53,328 bases of DNA from assembly GCA_030648205.1 (NCBI GenBank), contig JAUSIH010000053.1, positions 1 to 53,328 on the forward strand. Direction: 5' to 3'. Of this stretch, positions 42,550 through 50,665 are shown in pieces. A program made the translations under genes and the position numbers. The notes beneath the pieces are model-generated. The model had not been told where the DNA came from. It was given only the letters and a program-made list of their open reading frames with translations, and searched no databases. This DNA is from Dehalococcoidia bacterium. GTDB taxonomy: Bacteria > Chloroflexota > Dehalococcoidia > JAUSIH01. Position 1 is the stretch's first letter. Every line of letters begins with the position of its first letter.

Positions 42550-43737
42550 ATGGACTTCGCCTTGACCTCGGAGCAGGAGGCCTTTCGCCAGGATATACGC
42601 GGCTGGCTGAAGCAGGAGCTTCCGCGGGGCTTCACCGGCCTCGACCACGGCGAGGAGTTCGACGGGGAGAACTGGGAATTCACCCGCACCATGTCGCGGA
42701 AGCTGGCGGGGAAGGGATGGCTGACCCTCTCCTGGCCCCATGAGTATGGCGGCCTCGCTCGTCCCCTGATGGACACGGTCATCTACCGCGAGGAGATGGT
42801 CTACAACGGGGTCCCGGGTATTGACATGGGTGTCGGCGGCGTGAGCTGGGTCGGCCCTACGCTCATGCTCTACGGCACCGACGAGCAGAAGCGCGAGCAC
42901 CTGCCCTCCATCACGCGGGCGGAGCGCTACTGGTGCACCCTGTACAGCGAACCGAGCACCGGCTCGGACCTGGCCTCGCTCCAAACGCAGGCCGTCCGTG
43001 ACGGGGACGACTACATCATTCGCGGCCAGAAGATATGGACCAGCGCTGCGCACGTCTCCGACTGGGGCTGGATCGCCGCGCGGACGGACCCCGCGGCGCC
43101 CAAGCACAAGGGCATCAGCCTGTTCGTCGTGGACATGAAGTCGAAGGGCGTCACCGTCCGGCCCATCAAGACAATGGCCAATCTGCATTACTTCAACGAG
43201 GTCTTCTTCGACGACGTGCGGGTGCCTGCGCGCAACCGCGTGGGGGACGAGAACCACGGCTGGTACATTCTGGCCGTGGCCCTGGACTTCGAGAGGTCGG
43301 GCGTGGCCTATTCCGCGCACGCGCGGAGGGTCATTGAGGAACTGACGGCATATTGTCAGAGCACGGTGCGCGACGGCGCGCCCCTGGCCCAGGACCCCTT
43401 CGTGCGCAACCGGCTCGCGGACGCCGCAATCGAGACGAAGCTGTCGCGCTTCATGGCATACCGGGTGGCCGTGATGCAGTCGCAGGGCAAGGTGCCGAAC
43501 TACGAGGCCTCCATGTCCAAGTGCTTTGGCACGGAGATGACGCAGCGCCTGTACCGCACGGGCATGAGTGTTTTGGGGATGCGGAGTCAGTTAGAGGTGG
43601 GGGAGAAGCGCGCGCCTCTGGAGGGCCGCATAGCGCGGGGCGCCCTCACCGCCGTCTCCGTGACCATTGCTGCGGGCACCTCCGAGATTCAGCGCAACAT
43701 CATCGCTCAGCGCGGGCTGGGCCTGCCGCGAGGGTAG
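42550..43737 (+). CDS. Acyl-CoA dehydrogenase (long N-domain, FadE-like)
   Basis: A 395-residue acyl-CoA dehydrogenase. Landmarks are GWLTLSWPHEYGGLARPLMD, LYSEPSTGSDLASLQTQAV, GQKIWTSAAHVSDWGW and the C-terminal TIAAGTSEIQRNIIAQRGLG. The catalytic Glu of ordinary family members (EGTSEIQ) is Ala here, as in FadE-type subunits that use another base or act in heteromers. Its partner is not in this window. A TAGAAT -10-like box lies at 42475-42480 and a 203-base gap separates it from selD. A palindromic terminator follows. Steroid, branched-chain or unusual acyl-CoA substrates are possible. Confidence 0.88.
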   Translation: MDFALTSEQEAFRQDIRGWLKQELPRGFTGLDHGEEFDGENWEFTRTMSRKLAGKGWLTLSWPHEYGGLARPLMDTVIYREEMVYNGVPGIDMGVGGVSWVGPTLMLYGTDEQKREHLPSITRAERYWCTLYSEPSTGSDLASLQTQAVRDGDDYIIRGQKIWTSAAHVSDWGWIAARTDPAAPKHKGISLFVVDMKSKGVTVRPIKTMANLHYFNEVFFDDVRVPARNRVGDENHGWYILAVALDFERSGVAYSAHARRVIEELTAYCQSTVRDGAPLAQDPFVRNRLADAAIETKLSRFMAYRVAVMQSQGKVPNYEASMSKCFGTEMTQRLYRTGMSVLGMRSQLEVGEKRAPLEGRIARGALTAVSVTIAAGTSEIQRNIIAQRGLGLPRG

Positions 43738-43785
43738 AGGCTGGCCATCTCCGGGCTGGTACACAGTAGAGGGTGGCGTCAAGAG

Positions 43786-43827
43786 ACAAAAAGAGACGCC
43801 CCGGAATTCCGGGGCGTCTCTTTTTGT
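43786..43827. terminator. Perfect 42-bp bidirectional terminator
   Basis: The sequence is a perfect palindrome centred at 43806/43807: ACAAAAAGAGACGCCCCGG followed by AATT and its exact complement. On both strands it gives a GC-rich stem with an A-run before and a T-run after (TCTCTTTTTGT). It lies between the convergent acyl-CoA dehydrogenase (49 bases away) and rpsI, the last gene of the ribosomal cluster. Confidence 0.93.
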
Positions 43828-43851
43828 GTTCTCCGCGTTGCGGGTTGGTTC

Positions 43852-44262
43852 CTAGCGCTTGGTGTACTGAGGCGCCTTGCGGGCCCGCTTCAGGCCGTAC
43901 TTCTTGCGCTCCTTGACGCGCGAGTCCCGCGTGAGAAGGCCGGCCTTCCGCAGAATTGGCCGAAGCGTCTCGTCCATGACCAGCAGCGCCCGGGCAATGC
44001 CGTGACGCACGGAGCTGGCCTGGCCGGTCAGTCCACCGCCGGTGACCTTGACCATGACGTTGAACTTGCCTTCCGCGTTGGCGACCTTGAACGCTTGCAG
44101 CACAAGCGTCTGCAGACGTGGCAGGGGAAACGCCGTCTCCAGAGGCTTGCCGTTCACGAGGACGGTCCCGTTGCCAGGGACCATCTTCACGCGTGCGACG
44201 GCGCACTTCCGGCGGCCCAGTCCCCTGTAGTAGTCTGGCTGCGCTGGCGACTGTGTTGACAT
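43852..44262 (-). CDS. rpsI: 30S ribosomal protein S9 (uS9)
   Basis: A 136-residue protein with the S9 core YYRGLGRRKCAVARVKMVPG, TGGGLTGQASSVRHGIARAL and the tail KKYGLKRARKAPQYTKR, whose final KR contacts P-site tRNA. Length is slightly above the usual 128-130 because of a short N-terminal extension. It is the last gene of the cluster, three bases after rplM, and is followed by the palindromic terminator. Confidence 0.98.
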   Translation of the reverse strand: MSTQSPAQPDYYRGLGRRKCAVARVKMVPGNGTVLVNGKPLETAFPLPRLQTLVLQAFKVANAEGKFNVMVKVTGGGLTGQASSVRHGIARALLVMDETLRPILRKAGLLTRDSRVKERKKYGLKRARKAPQYTKR

Positions 44263-44265
44263 AAG

Positions 44266-44808
44266 TTACGCCTCTTTCTTCTTGGGGGCGGCTGTCTTTT
44301 TCGCAGCACTGGTCTTGCGCTCCTTGGCTGGAGCAATCGCATCCTTGGCCGGAGCAGCCGCGTCCTTGACCGCATGAGCGGGACCGACCTGGGCCTGGTA
44401 ATGGTGGTCGGGCCCGGACGATACCTTGAGGCGCTTGATCAGGCGTCTGCCCAGGGCGTTATGGGGCAGCATGCCCTGTACGGCGTCCTCGATGACGCGC
44501 TCCGGATGTTTCGCCAGCACATCGTCCAGGCGGGTCTTCTTGAGGCCGCCGGGGTACAGGGAGTGGTGATAGTAGAACTTCTTGGTCAGCTTGGCCCCGG
44601 TGACGTGCACCTTGGCTGCGTTGACAACGACGACGAAGTCGCCCATGGCGATGTGAGGCGTGAACGTGGGCTTGTCCTTGCCCCGGAGGATGCAAGCGAT
44701 CTCCGTGGCCAGACGGCCCAGCGTTCGCCCCGAGGCGTCAATGACGCGCCACCGGAGCGTCAGGTTTTTCTCTGACGCCGTGTATGTCTTGGTTTGAATG
44801 ATCTTCAT
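44266..44808 (-). CDS. rplM: 50S ribosomal protein L13 (uL13) with C-terminal extension
   Basis: A 180-residue protein. The first approximately 143 residues match L13 ([56 protein letters not shown]). The remaining 35 are Ala/Lys-rich ([17 protein letters not shown]...), absent from typical L13. ATG 44808 is chosen because it starts the conserved core; it overlaps the truA stop by four bases. An AAGG site lies about 12 bases upstream. Confidence 0.97.
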   Translation of the reverse strand: MKIIQTKTYTASEKNLTLRWRVIDASGRTLGRLATEIACILRGKDKPTFTPHIAMGDFVVVVNAAKVHVTGAKLTKKFYYHHSLYPGGLKKTRLDDVLAKHPERVIEDAVQGMLPHNALGRRLIKRLKVSSGPDHHYQAQVGPAHAVKDAAAPAKDAIAPAKERKTSAAKKTAAPKKKEA

Positions 44809-45596
44809 AACCCTTTTTCCTTGGGCGGGAAGTCCTGGTATATGACCCGCATGAGATACAGTCCACAGGCGGGAAGGACGGGCCCCGCGGTCCCTTTTCT
44901 GGGCGTGTCCAGTACCCGGCGGAACGCCGCCAACTCCAATTTCCCCGTGCCCACCGCTGTCAGCGCCCCCGCCATGCGGCGGACCTGCTGAGGCAGGAAG
45001 GCGTTGGCCCGGACGGTGAAACTCACCATCTCGCCGCGTCGCGTCACGCGCGCTCGCGCCACCCGGCGCACCGTGCTGCGTACCCCCGGCTCCAGCGATT
45101 CGGTGAAGGATGCCATGTCCCGCTCGCCTTCGAAGAGGCGGCTGGCGGCGTCCATAGCCGCGGCGTCCAGCGGCTCGCTCATCCGGTAAGTGAACCGTCG
45201 CCACAAGGGGCTGGGATCCGGCCGATTCAGCACGAGGTACATGTACTCGCGGCCTTGCGCGTTGCGCCGGACGTCAAATGGGAGGGGCGCCTCATGGGCG
45301 GCCTGCACCGCGATGTCCTCCGGCAAATAGTGGTTCAGAGCTTGCTTGTAGACTTCCGGCGCGTGCCGAGAGTCCGTCAGGAAGCTGACCACCTGCCCGC
45401 GTGCGTGGACGCCGGCATCCGTACGGCTGGCGCCTGCCATCCGCGTCCTTTCGCCTGTCAATTGTTCAAGTGCTCTTTGCAGCTCCCCCTGAATAGTGGG
45501 AGCGCTCTTCTGTATCTGAAAGCCCCTGTAGTGTGTCCCTTCGTACTCCACCACCAGGACGATACGCCGTACCTGCGCCGTGGCGCTGGGGGCCAC
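44805..45596 (-). CDS. truA: tRNA pseudouridine synthase A
   Basis: A 263-residue enzyme that forms pseudouridine at tRNA positions 38-40. The catalytic Asp is D60 in [14 protein letters not shown], and other motifs are [20 protein letters not shown]-like [12 protein letters not shown], and the C-terminal [14 protein letters not shown]. The gene lies between rplQ and rplM, the position it takes in many Gram-positive genomes, with four-base coupling to rplM. Confidence 0.96.
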   Translation of the reverse strand: MAPSATAQVRRIVLVVEYEGTHYRGFQIQKSAPTIQGELQRALEQLTGERTRMAGASRTDAGVHARGQVVSFLTDSRHAPEVYKQALNHYLPEDIAVQAAHEAPLPFDVRRNAQGREYMYLVLNRPDPSPLWRRFTYRMSEPLDAAAMDAASRLFEGERDMASFTESLEPGVRSTVRRVARARVTRRGEMVSFTVRANAFLPQQVRRMAGALTAVGTGKLELAAFRRVLDTPRKGTAGPVLPACGLYLMRVIYQDFPPKEKGL

Positions 45597-45598
45597 CG

Positions 45599-45988
45599 TT
45601 ACTTCTTGGTGCCCTTGGCTTTCGCCTTCTCGGGAGCGTCAACCATCTCTATCTGCGCCATCATCGCGCCGTCACCCGTACGGGGGCCCATCTTGATAAT
45701 GCGGGTGTAACCGCCGGAGCGGTCCTTGTAGCGCTGGGCCAGGTCCGTGAACAGCTTCTCCACCACGTCCTTCTTGTAAATGAAGGCCAGGGCTTGGCGT
45801 CGGCCGTGGAGCTCCTGGCTCTTGCCCAGTGTGACCATCCGCTCGGCGAAAGTGCGCGTCTCCTTGGCCTTGGCCAGCGTGGTCACGATCTTCTCGTTCT
45901 CCAGAAGGCTGGTGGCCAGGTTGCGATAGAGGGCCATACGGTGGTCCGTGGCCCGTGAGAGATGACGTCCTGATAATCTGTGTCGCAT
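45599..45988 (-). CDS. rplQ: 50S ribosomal protein L17 (bL17)
   Basis: A 129-residue bacterial L17: [20 protein letters not shown] at the N-terminus, [20 protein letters not shown], and a basic C-terminus with [19 protein letters not shown]. It directly follows rpoA, as in nearly all bacterial alpha operons, and precedes truA by two bases. Confidence 0.98.
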   Translation of the reverse strand: MRHRLSGRHLSRATDHRMALYRNLATSLLENEKIVTTLAKAKETRTFAERMVTLGKSQELHGRRQALAFIYKKDVVEKLFTDLAQRYKDRSGGYTRIIKMGPRTGDGAMMAQIEMVDAPEKAKAKGTKK

Positions 45989-46010
45989 GGTTATCCTCGG
46001 TACTGCTTAA

Positions 46011-47018
46011 CTAGCTTGTAGCCTCTACCGCTTCCGAGTCAGCCTCGGCGCCCTCCTTGGAGTCAGCGGGCTTTTCCTCTGGCGACAGGAGGCCCATGGA
46101 GCGGAGGCGATCGTACAACTCATCCAGCGACTTCTCGCCGAAGTTCCGCATGGAGAGGAGCTCCTCGCGGCTTTTCTCCAGGACCTCGCCGACTTTGTTG
46201 GTGTTGTTGCGCTTGAGACAGTTGAGCGTGCGGGCGGAGAGGCCCAGCTTCTCAATGAGCGTGTTATAGACTTCAGCCGGGATGGTCAGAGCCAGGGGTT
46301 TCTGGTCCGGGCCGCGCTCCAGCGCCTTGCCGAAGTTGGTGAACAGGAAGAACTGGTCCACGAGGGCCTGGGCCGCCTGGCGCAGCGCCTCCATGGGGGT
46401 GATAGTACCGTCCGTCCATATCTCCAGGACGAGCCGGTCATAGTCCGTTACCTGGCCGACCCGCGTGTGCTCCACGGTGAAGTTAGCCTTCCGGACCGGC
46501 GAGAAAATGGCGTCCACCGGCAGGTTGCCGATAGGCATACCGGTGACGTGGGTGGCCGGGACATAGCCTTTGCCCGGTTCCACGTAGAACTCAATCGCCA
46601 GTCGGGCGTCCTGGGAGTCCAGGGTTGCCAGGTGCTCCTCAGGGTTGACCACCTGGTAGTCGGACGAAGGCTCGATGTCGGCCGCGGTTACCTCTCCCTC
46701 ACGCTGGACGTTCAGGTAGAGCGTTGCCGGCTTGTTGGAGATGGGCCGCAGACGGATGGCTTTCACGTTCAGCAGCAGATCGGTAAGGTCCTCCTTCATG
46801 AAAGGGAGGGAGGAGTACTCGTGCTGCACGCCCTCGATCTTGATCCCACGAATAGCGGCGCCGGGCAGGCAGCCGAGAAGTACGCGGCGCAGCGCATTGC
46901 CCAGCGTCACGCCAAACCCCCGCTCCAGCGGCTCCGCGACAAACCGGGAATACGTCTCGCCCTGTTCCACGCAGCCAATCTTGGGCTGCGGCGTTGCAAC
47001 TCGTTCTTCTGTGGTCAT
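46011..47018 (-). CDS. rpoA: DNA-directed RNA polymerase subunit alpha
   Basis: A 335-residue alpha subunit. The N-terminal dimerisation domain (residues 1-230) includes RFVAEPLERGFGVTLGNALR and LRRVLLGCLPGAAIRGIKIE. A linker leads to the C-terminal domain (about 255-320) with two helix-hairpin-helix motifs: LGLSARTLNCLKRNNTNKVG and MRNFGEKSLDELYDRL, which contact UP elements and activators. The tail is acidic (EEKPADSKEGAEADSEAVE). It sits between rpsD and rplQ as expected. Confidence 0.98.
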   Translation of the reverse strand: MTTEERVATPQPKIGCVEQGETYSRFVAEPLERGFGVTLGNALRRVLLGCLPGAAIRGIKIEGVQHEYSSLPFMKEDLTDLLLNVKAIRLRPISNKPATLYLNVQREGEVTAADIEPSSDYQVVNPEEHLATLDSQDARLAIEFYVEPGKGYVPATHVTGMPIGNLPVDAIFSPVRKANFTVEHTRVGQVTDYDRLVLEIWTDGTITPMEALRQAAQALVDQFFLFTNFGKALERGPDQKPLALTIPAEVYNTLIEKLGLSARTLNCLKRNNTNKVGEVLEKSREELLSMRNFGEKSLDELYDRLRSMGLLSPEEKPADSKEGAEADSEAVEATS

Positions 47019-47063
47019 GAATGATTCCGCTCCTACTAGCTCACGCTATCTGGAGGAAGACCT

Positions 47064-47690
47064 CTACCGAGAGTAGAACTCTACGATGAGACGGTCGTCC
47101 ACTTTCACCTCGGTGTCAGTTGGCTCAGGCAAACCGATCACCTTGGCGGTCATAGTGCCGCTGTCCAGGCTGAGCCATGCGGGCACGGGGCGTTGAGGCG
47201 CGTCCTTGGCGACGGCCTGGTAATAGGAACTCTTCTTGCTCACTTCCCGCCAGCCTATGACGTCGCCGGTGCGTACCAAATAGGACGGGATATCCGTCAC
47301 CACTCCGTTGACGGTGATGTGGCCGTGTCCCACGACTTGCCGGCTCTGCCTGCGCGACTCCGCGAAGGCCAGCCGGTAGGCCACATTGTCCAAGCGTCGC
47401 TCCAGAAGCTGCATGAGGTACTTGCCCGTCATTTCAGGCCGGCGCTTGGCCTGGTCAAAGAAGCGGCGGAACTGGCGCTCCATCATCCCGTAGACGTAGC
47501 GTGCTTTCTGCTTCTCCTTGAGATGCACGCCGTATTCGGAAAGGCGGCGCCGACGCTGGGGGTGAGCGCCGGGCGGCGTGCCCCGCTTTTCGACGGCGCA
47601 CTTGGGGCTCAGGCATCGCTCTCCCTTCAGGAAGAGCTTTTCGCCTATCCTTCTGCATAACCGGCAAGCCGGGCCTGTGTCGCGTCCCAT
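47064..47690 (-). CDS. rpsD: 30S ribosomal protein S4 (uS4), zinc form
   Basis: A 208-residue S4. The N-terminal segment contains four Cys (CRLCRRIGEKLFLKGERC... then KC), so this is the zinc-binding C+ form. The S4 RNA-binding domain follows (LERRLDNVAYRLAFAESRRQ, VVGHGHITVNGVVTDIPSYL). S4 initiates small-subunit assembly and often represses the alpha operon. It lies between rpsK and rpoA. Confidence 0.98.
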   Translation of the reverse strand: MGRDTGPACRLCRRIGEKLFLKGERCLSPKCAVEKRGTPPGAHPQRRRRLSEYGVHLKEKQKARYVYGMMERQFRRFFDQAKRRPEMTGKYLMQLLERRLDNVAYRLAFAESRRQSRQVVGHGHITVNGVVTDIPSYLVRTGDVIGWREVSKKSSYYQAVAKDAPQRPVPAWLSLDSGTMTAKVIGLPEPTDTEVKVDDRLIVEFYSR

Positions 47691-47739
47691 AGTTATCTCA
47701 CTTCCTGTCTAAAGCCGTGCAAGGCGATGCGTCCCCCAC

Positions 47740-48132
47740 CTACACGCGGCGCCGCTTGGGTGGCCGGCACCCGTTGTGGGGAATGGGAGTCACGTCCGTG
47801 ATGCGGGTGATGGTGAGGCCAGACGCTTGGAGAGAGCGGATGGCTGCCTCGCGGCCAGTGCCAGGGCCACGCACGTACACCTCGACCTGGCGCATGCCGT
47901 ACTCGATCGCTCGCTTGGACGCCTCTTCAGCGGCCCGTTGGGCGGCAAAGGCCGTCCCTTTGCGGGAGCCTTTAAAGCCGGTAGCCCCGGCGCTGGCCCA
48001 CGAGAGGACGTTGCCCTTGGGGTCGGTGAGGGTCACCTGGGTGTTGTTGAATGTGGACTGGACATAAGCCCGTCCTGCGGGGATTTGCCTTTTTTCCCGA
48101 CGGCGTCCACCTTTAGGCGCAGATTTTGCCAT
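47740..48132 (-). CDS. rpsK: 30S ribosomal protein S11 (uS11)
   Basis: A 130-residue S11: [60 protein letters not shown] and the terminal [20 protein letters not shown]. It forms part of the platform near the mRNA exit. Position after rpsM is standard. Confidence 0.98.
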   Translation of the reverse strand: MAKSAPKGGRRREKRQIPAGRAYVQSTFNNTQVTLTDPKGNVLSWASAGATGFKGSRKGTAFAAQRAAEEASKRAIEYGMRQVEVYVRGPGTGREAAIRSLQASGLTITRITDVTPIPHNGCRPPKRRRV

Positions 48133-48165
48133 ACGTGCTCCTCAGCTTTAGCTATCTGTCCGAGG

Positions 48166-48549
48166 CTACTTCTTGGCGGCGACGCGGCGCTTGCCGGCCA
48201 CGGTCTTACGCGCGCCCTTCTTGGTGCGGGCGTTTGTGCGCGTGCGCTGGCCTCGGGCGGGCAGGCCGCGGCGGTGCCGCGTGCCCTGGTAGCAGTTGAT
48301 CTCTATCTTGCGGCGGATGCTCATCTGCACCTCGCGGCGCAGGTCGCCTTCCACCCGGTACCCTTTGTCCACAATTTCTCGGAGGCGGTTAACCAGATCT
48401 TCGGGAAGGTCGGACAGCTTGGCCTGAGGGTCAACGCCGGCCTTCTGGCAGACAATCCGGGCCAGGGTGGGCCCGATGCCATAGATATAACGCAACGCGA
48501 TCTCAGCTCGCTTGTTGTTCGGCAGGTCCACCCCTGCGATACGCGCCAT
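48166..48549 (-). CDS. rpsM: 30S ribosomal protein S13 (uS13)
   Basis: A 127-residue S13: [40 protein letters not shown], and the basic tail with [20 protein letters not shown]. The C-terminal extension reaches the P-site tRNA. It is preceded by rpmJ, 33 bases away, and followed by rpsK. Confidence 0.98.
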   Translation of the reverse strand: MARIAGVDLPNNKRAEIALRYIYGIGPTLARIVCQKAGVDPQAKLSDLPEDLVNRLREIVDKGYRVEGDLRREVQMSIRRKIEINCYQGTRHRRGLPARGQRTRTNARTKKGARKTVAGKRRVAAKK

Positions 48550-48582
48550 AACATCTCCTCGTTGAGGCCAATCCCTAAGGCT

Positions 48583-48696
48583 TTAGCCCTGCCTCTGCTT
48601 GTGCTTGGGGTTGCTACAGATGACCCTCACCACGCCCTTGCGGCGGATGACCTTGCACTTTTCGCATCGCGCCCGGACAGATGACCTGACCCTCAT
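48583..48696 (-). CDS. rpmJ: 50S ribosomal protein L36 (bL36)
   Basis: A 37-residue protein, [20 protein letters not shown] followed by [17 protein letters not shown] and TAA. The zinc-ribbon ligands C11, C14, C27 and H32 are all present, so this is the zinc-binding form. It lies between infA and rpsM, its usual site, and is short enough to be missed by ORF length filters. Confidence 0.97.
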   Translation of the reverse strand: MRVRSSVRARCEKCKVIRRKGVVRVICSNPKHKQRQG

Positions 48697-48743
48697 CGCC
48701 GTTTCCTCTTCTCGGTTGAATACTTCATTCTGGCAAACGAAAG

Positions 48744-48772
48744 GCTCAGAGGCTGGTAAACCAGCCCTGAGC
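48744..48772 (-). promoter_or_regulatory. Stem-loop between infA and rpmJ, possible attenuator
   Basis: GCTCAG and GGCTGG (48744-48756, one bulged A between) pair with CCAGCC and CTGAGC (48761-48772) around a four-base loop. On the transcribed minus strand the stem is followed by CTTTCGTTTGCC, moderately T-rich. It could partially terminate or process the mRNA so that translation-factor genes upstream and ribosomal genes downstream are expressed at different levels. Confidence 0.5.
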
Positions 48773-48787
48773 GTGATATACCTTGTG

Positions 48788-49006
48788 CTATTTGAACCTG
48801 TACGTTACCCGCCCCCGGGTCAAGTCGTAGGGAGATAGCTCCACCAACACTTTGTCCCCCGGCAGAATCTTGATGAAATGGAGCCGGATTTTGCCGGACA
48901 CGTGGGCCAGGACAGTGTGCCCGTTCGCCAACTGCACACGAAACATGGCGTTAGGCAGGGCCTCCGCCACCGTCCCCTCTACCTCGATTGTTTCCTTTTT
49001 TCCCAT
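48788..49006 (-). CDS. infA: Translation initiation factor IF-1
   Basis: A 72-residue S1-like OB-fold protein: [60 protein letters not shown]. It occupies the ribosomal A site during initiation. It follows map by 39 bases and precedes rpmJ, the normal arrangement in Gram-positive-like clusters. Confidence 0.98.
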   Translation of the reverse strand: MGKKETIEVEGTVAEALPNAMFRVQLANGHTVLAHVSGKIRLHFIKILPGDKVLVELSPYDLTRGRVTYRFK

Positions 49007-49045
49007 ACACTCCTTGTCCCATCCGCCTCCCCTTCACAATCCGCC

Positions 49046-49816
49046 CTATAACTGCGTCAGGACCTCAGGCGTCCCGTCGGTGATCGCCACCGTGTGCTCA
49101 AAGTGCGCCGACAGGCTTCCGTCCAGCGTGACTACCGTCCAGTTGTCCGGCTTGAGGCGGGTCCGCCATGTCCCGATGTTCACCATCGGCTCCAAGGCGA
49201 GCACCATCCCGCTCTGGAGGGCCAATCCCTTGCCCCGCTCACCGTAGTTGGGCACGGCGGGCTCCTCGTGGAGAGCCCTGCCTATCCCGTGTCCTACGTA
49301 CTCCTTGACCACCGAGTAGCCGCGTGATTCGGCGTAGCTCTGGATGGCCGCCGAGATCTCGCCCATCCGGTTGCCCGCCCTGGCCTCCTGGATGCCCTGC
49401 GCCAGGGTCTCTCGAGTGGTTTCGATAAGCTGCTCGGCCTCTCGGCTGATGCGTCCCACCCCCACCGTCACCGCGGCGTCTCCGTGATAGCCGCTCACGA
49501 TGGCGCCCACGTCCAGGCCGACGATGTCCCCTTCCTTGAGGACACGGCGCCCGGGGATGCCGTGGACGATTTCGTCGTTGACCGAGACGCAGATGGTGGC
49601 CGGAAAGCCTCTGTATCCTTTGAACGAAGGGATGGCGCCCATGTCACGGACCACCCGTTCCGCTATGGCGTCCAGCTCTCCCGTACGTATACCGGGGCGC
49701 ACGGCCTTGACCAGGGCGTCAATCATGTGAGCGACGACCTTCCCAGCCTGGCGCATGTAGTCGAGCTCTTGGCGCGACTTGAGCGTTATTCCCTGTTGCA
49801 GTACGGGTTCTAACAT
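49046..49816 (-). CDS. map: Methionine aminopeptidase, type I
   Basis: A 256-residue dimetal peptidase removing initiator Met. Metal ligands are in GLDVGAIVSGYHGDAAVTVG (two Asp), GHGIGRALHEEPAVPNYG (His), LALEPMVNIG (Glu) and HFEHTVAITDG (Glu). The upstream 149 bases to adk hold a CACCCTG/CAGGGTG stem-loop (49910-49927) and a TATAGT -10-like box (49838-49843), so the distal cluster may have an internal promoter. A canonical -35 is not seen. Confidence 0.97.
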   Translation of the reverse strand: MLEPVLQQGITLKSRQELDYMRQAGKVVAHMIDALVKAVRPGIRTGELDAIAERVVRDMGAIPSFKGYRGFPATICVSVNDEIVHGIPGRRVLKEGDIVGLDVGAIVSGYHGDAAVTVGVGRISREAEQLIETTRETLAQGIQEARAGNRMGEISAAIQSYAESRGYSVVKEYVGHGIGRALHEEPAVPNYGERGKGLALQSGMVLALEPMVNIGTWRTRLKPDNWTVVTLDGSLSAHFEHTVAITDGTPEVLTQL

Positions 49817-49965
49817 TGTGGCAAAACTCTATTGTGCACTATAACGCGCGCCAGGTCAAGCAGGCGTCCCGCTCTCCAATAGCCTTTGTCAGCTTGTAAG
49901 GTGCTCGTCCACCCTGCGAACAGGGTGAGGAATTCAGGGGACCCGTCGAAATCATGCGTGGTGCG

Positions 49966-50631
49966 TTAGCGCCTCGCCACGCGCTTGGCGACATTGAGGC
50001 TCCGCAGGAGGTCACCGCGCACCTTGTCGATCTCCTGCTCGCCGTTGACCTCTGTCAGCTTGCCCGCCTTCTGGTAATACTCGATGAGCGGCATGGTCTG
50101 CTGGAAGTACACACGCAGGCGGTTGCGGGCCGTCTCCGGCGTGTCGTCGGCGCGCTGGTAGAGCTGGCCCCCGCACCTGTCACACTTGCCTGTCAGCTTG
50201 GGCGGCGCGGACGTCACGTTGTACGGGATCTGGCAGGAACGGCATATCCAGCGGTCGCTCAGGCGGCGGACAAGCTCCGCCTCCGAAACGACGATATACA
50301 GCACCTTGTCAATGGCCTTGTTCCGCTGCGTCAGGGCCTGGTCCAGGGCCTTGGCCTGCTCAATGGTCCGGGGGAAGCCGTCCAGGATGGCTCCCTGGGC
50401 GCAGTCGGGCCGCTCTATCCGCTCCAGGACCATGCGGATGGTCACCTCGTCCGGCACAAGCTGGCCCTTCTCCATGTAGGACTTGGCCAGCAGCCCCAGC
50501 TCCGTGCCCTTCTGCTGGTGCTCGCGGAAGAGGTCGCCGGACGCCACGTGCGCCAGTTTCAACTCCTGCTGCAGGGTTGCGGCCTGAGTGCCTTTCCCCG
50601 CGCCGGGGGCGCCCAATAGGATGACGTACAT
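49966..50631 (-). CDS. adk: Adenylate kinase with zinc-binding LID
   Basis: A 221-residue nucleoside monophosphate kinase interconverting ATP, AMP and ADP. P-loop GAPGAGKGTQ, the AMP-binding ASGDLFRE, DGFPRTIEQAKAL, and a long LID with four Cys (CRSCQIPYNV and GKCDRCGGQL), typical of zinc-stabilised Gram-positive-type enzymes. The ATG has a GCGAGG-like site. secY lies upstream by 34 bases, map downstream by 149. Confidence 0.98.
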   Translation of the reverse strand: MYVILLGAPGAGKGTQAATLQQELKLAHVASGDLFREHQQKGTELGLLAKSYMEKGQLVPDEVTIRMVLERIERPDCAQGAILDGFPRTIEQAKALDQALTQRNKAIDKVLYIVVSEAELVRRLSDRWICRSCQIPYNVTSAPPKLTGKCDRCGGQLYQRADDTPETARNRLRVYFQQTMPLIEYYQKAGKLTEVNGEQEIDKVRGDLLRSLNVAKRVARR

Positions 50632-50665
50632 GCTCTGTTATCCTCGCGTTGCGAAGGGCATTGCC

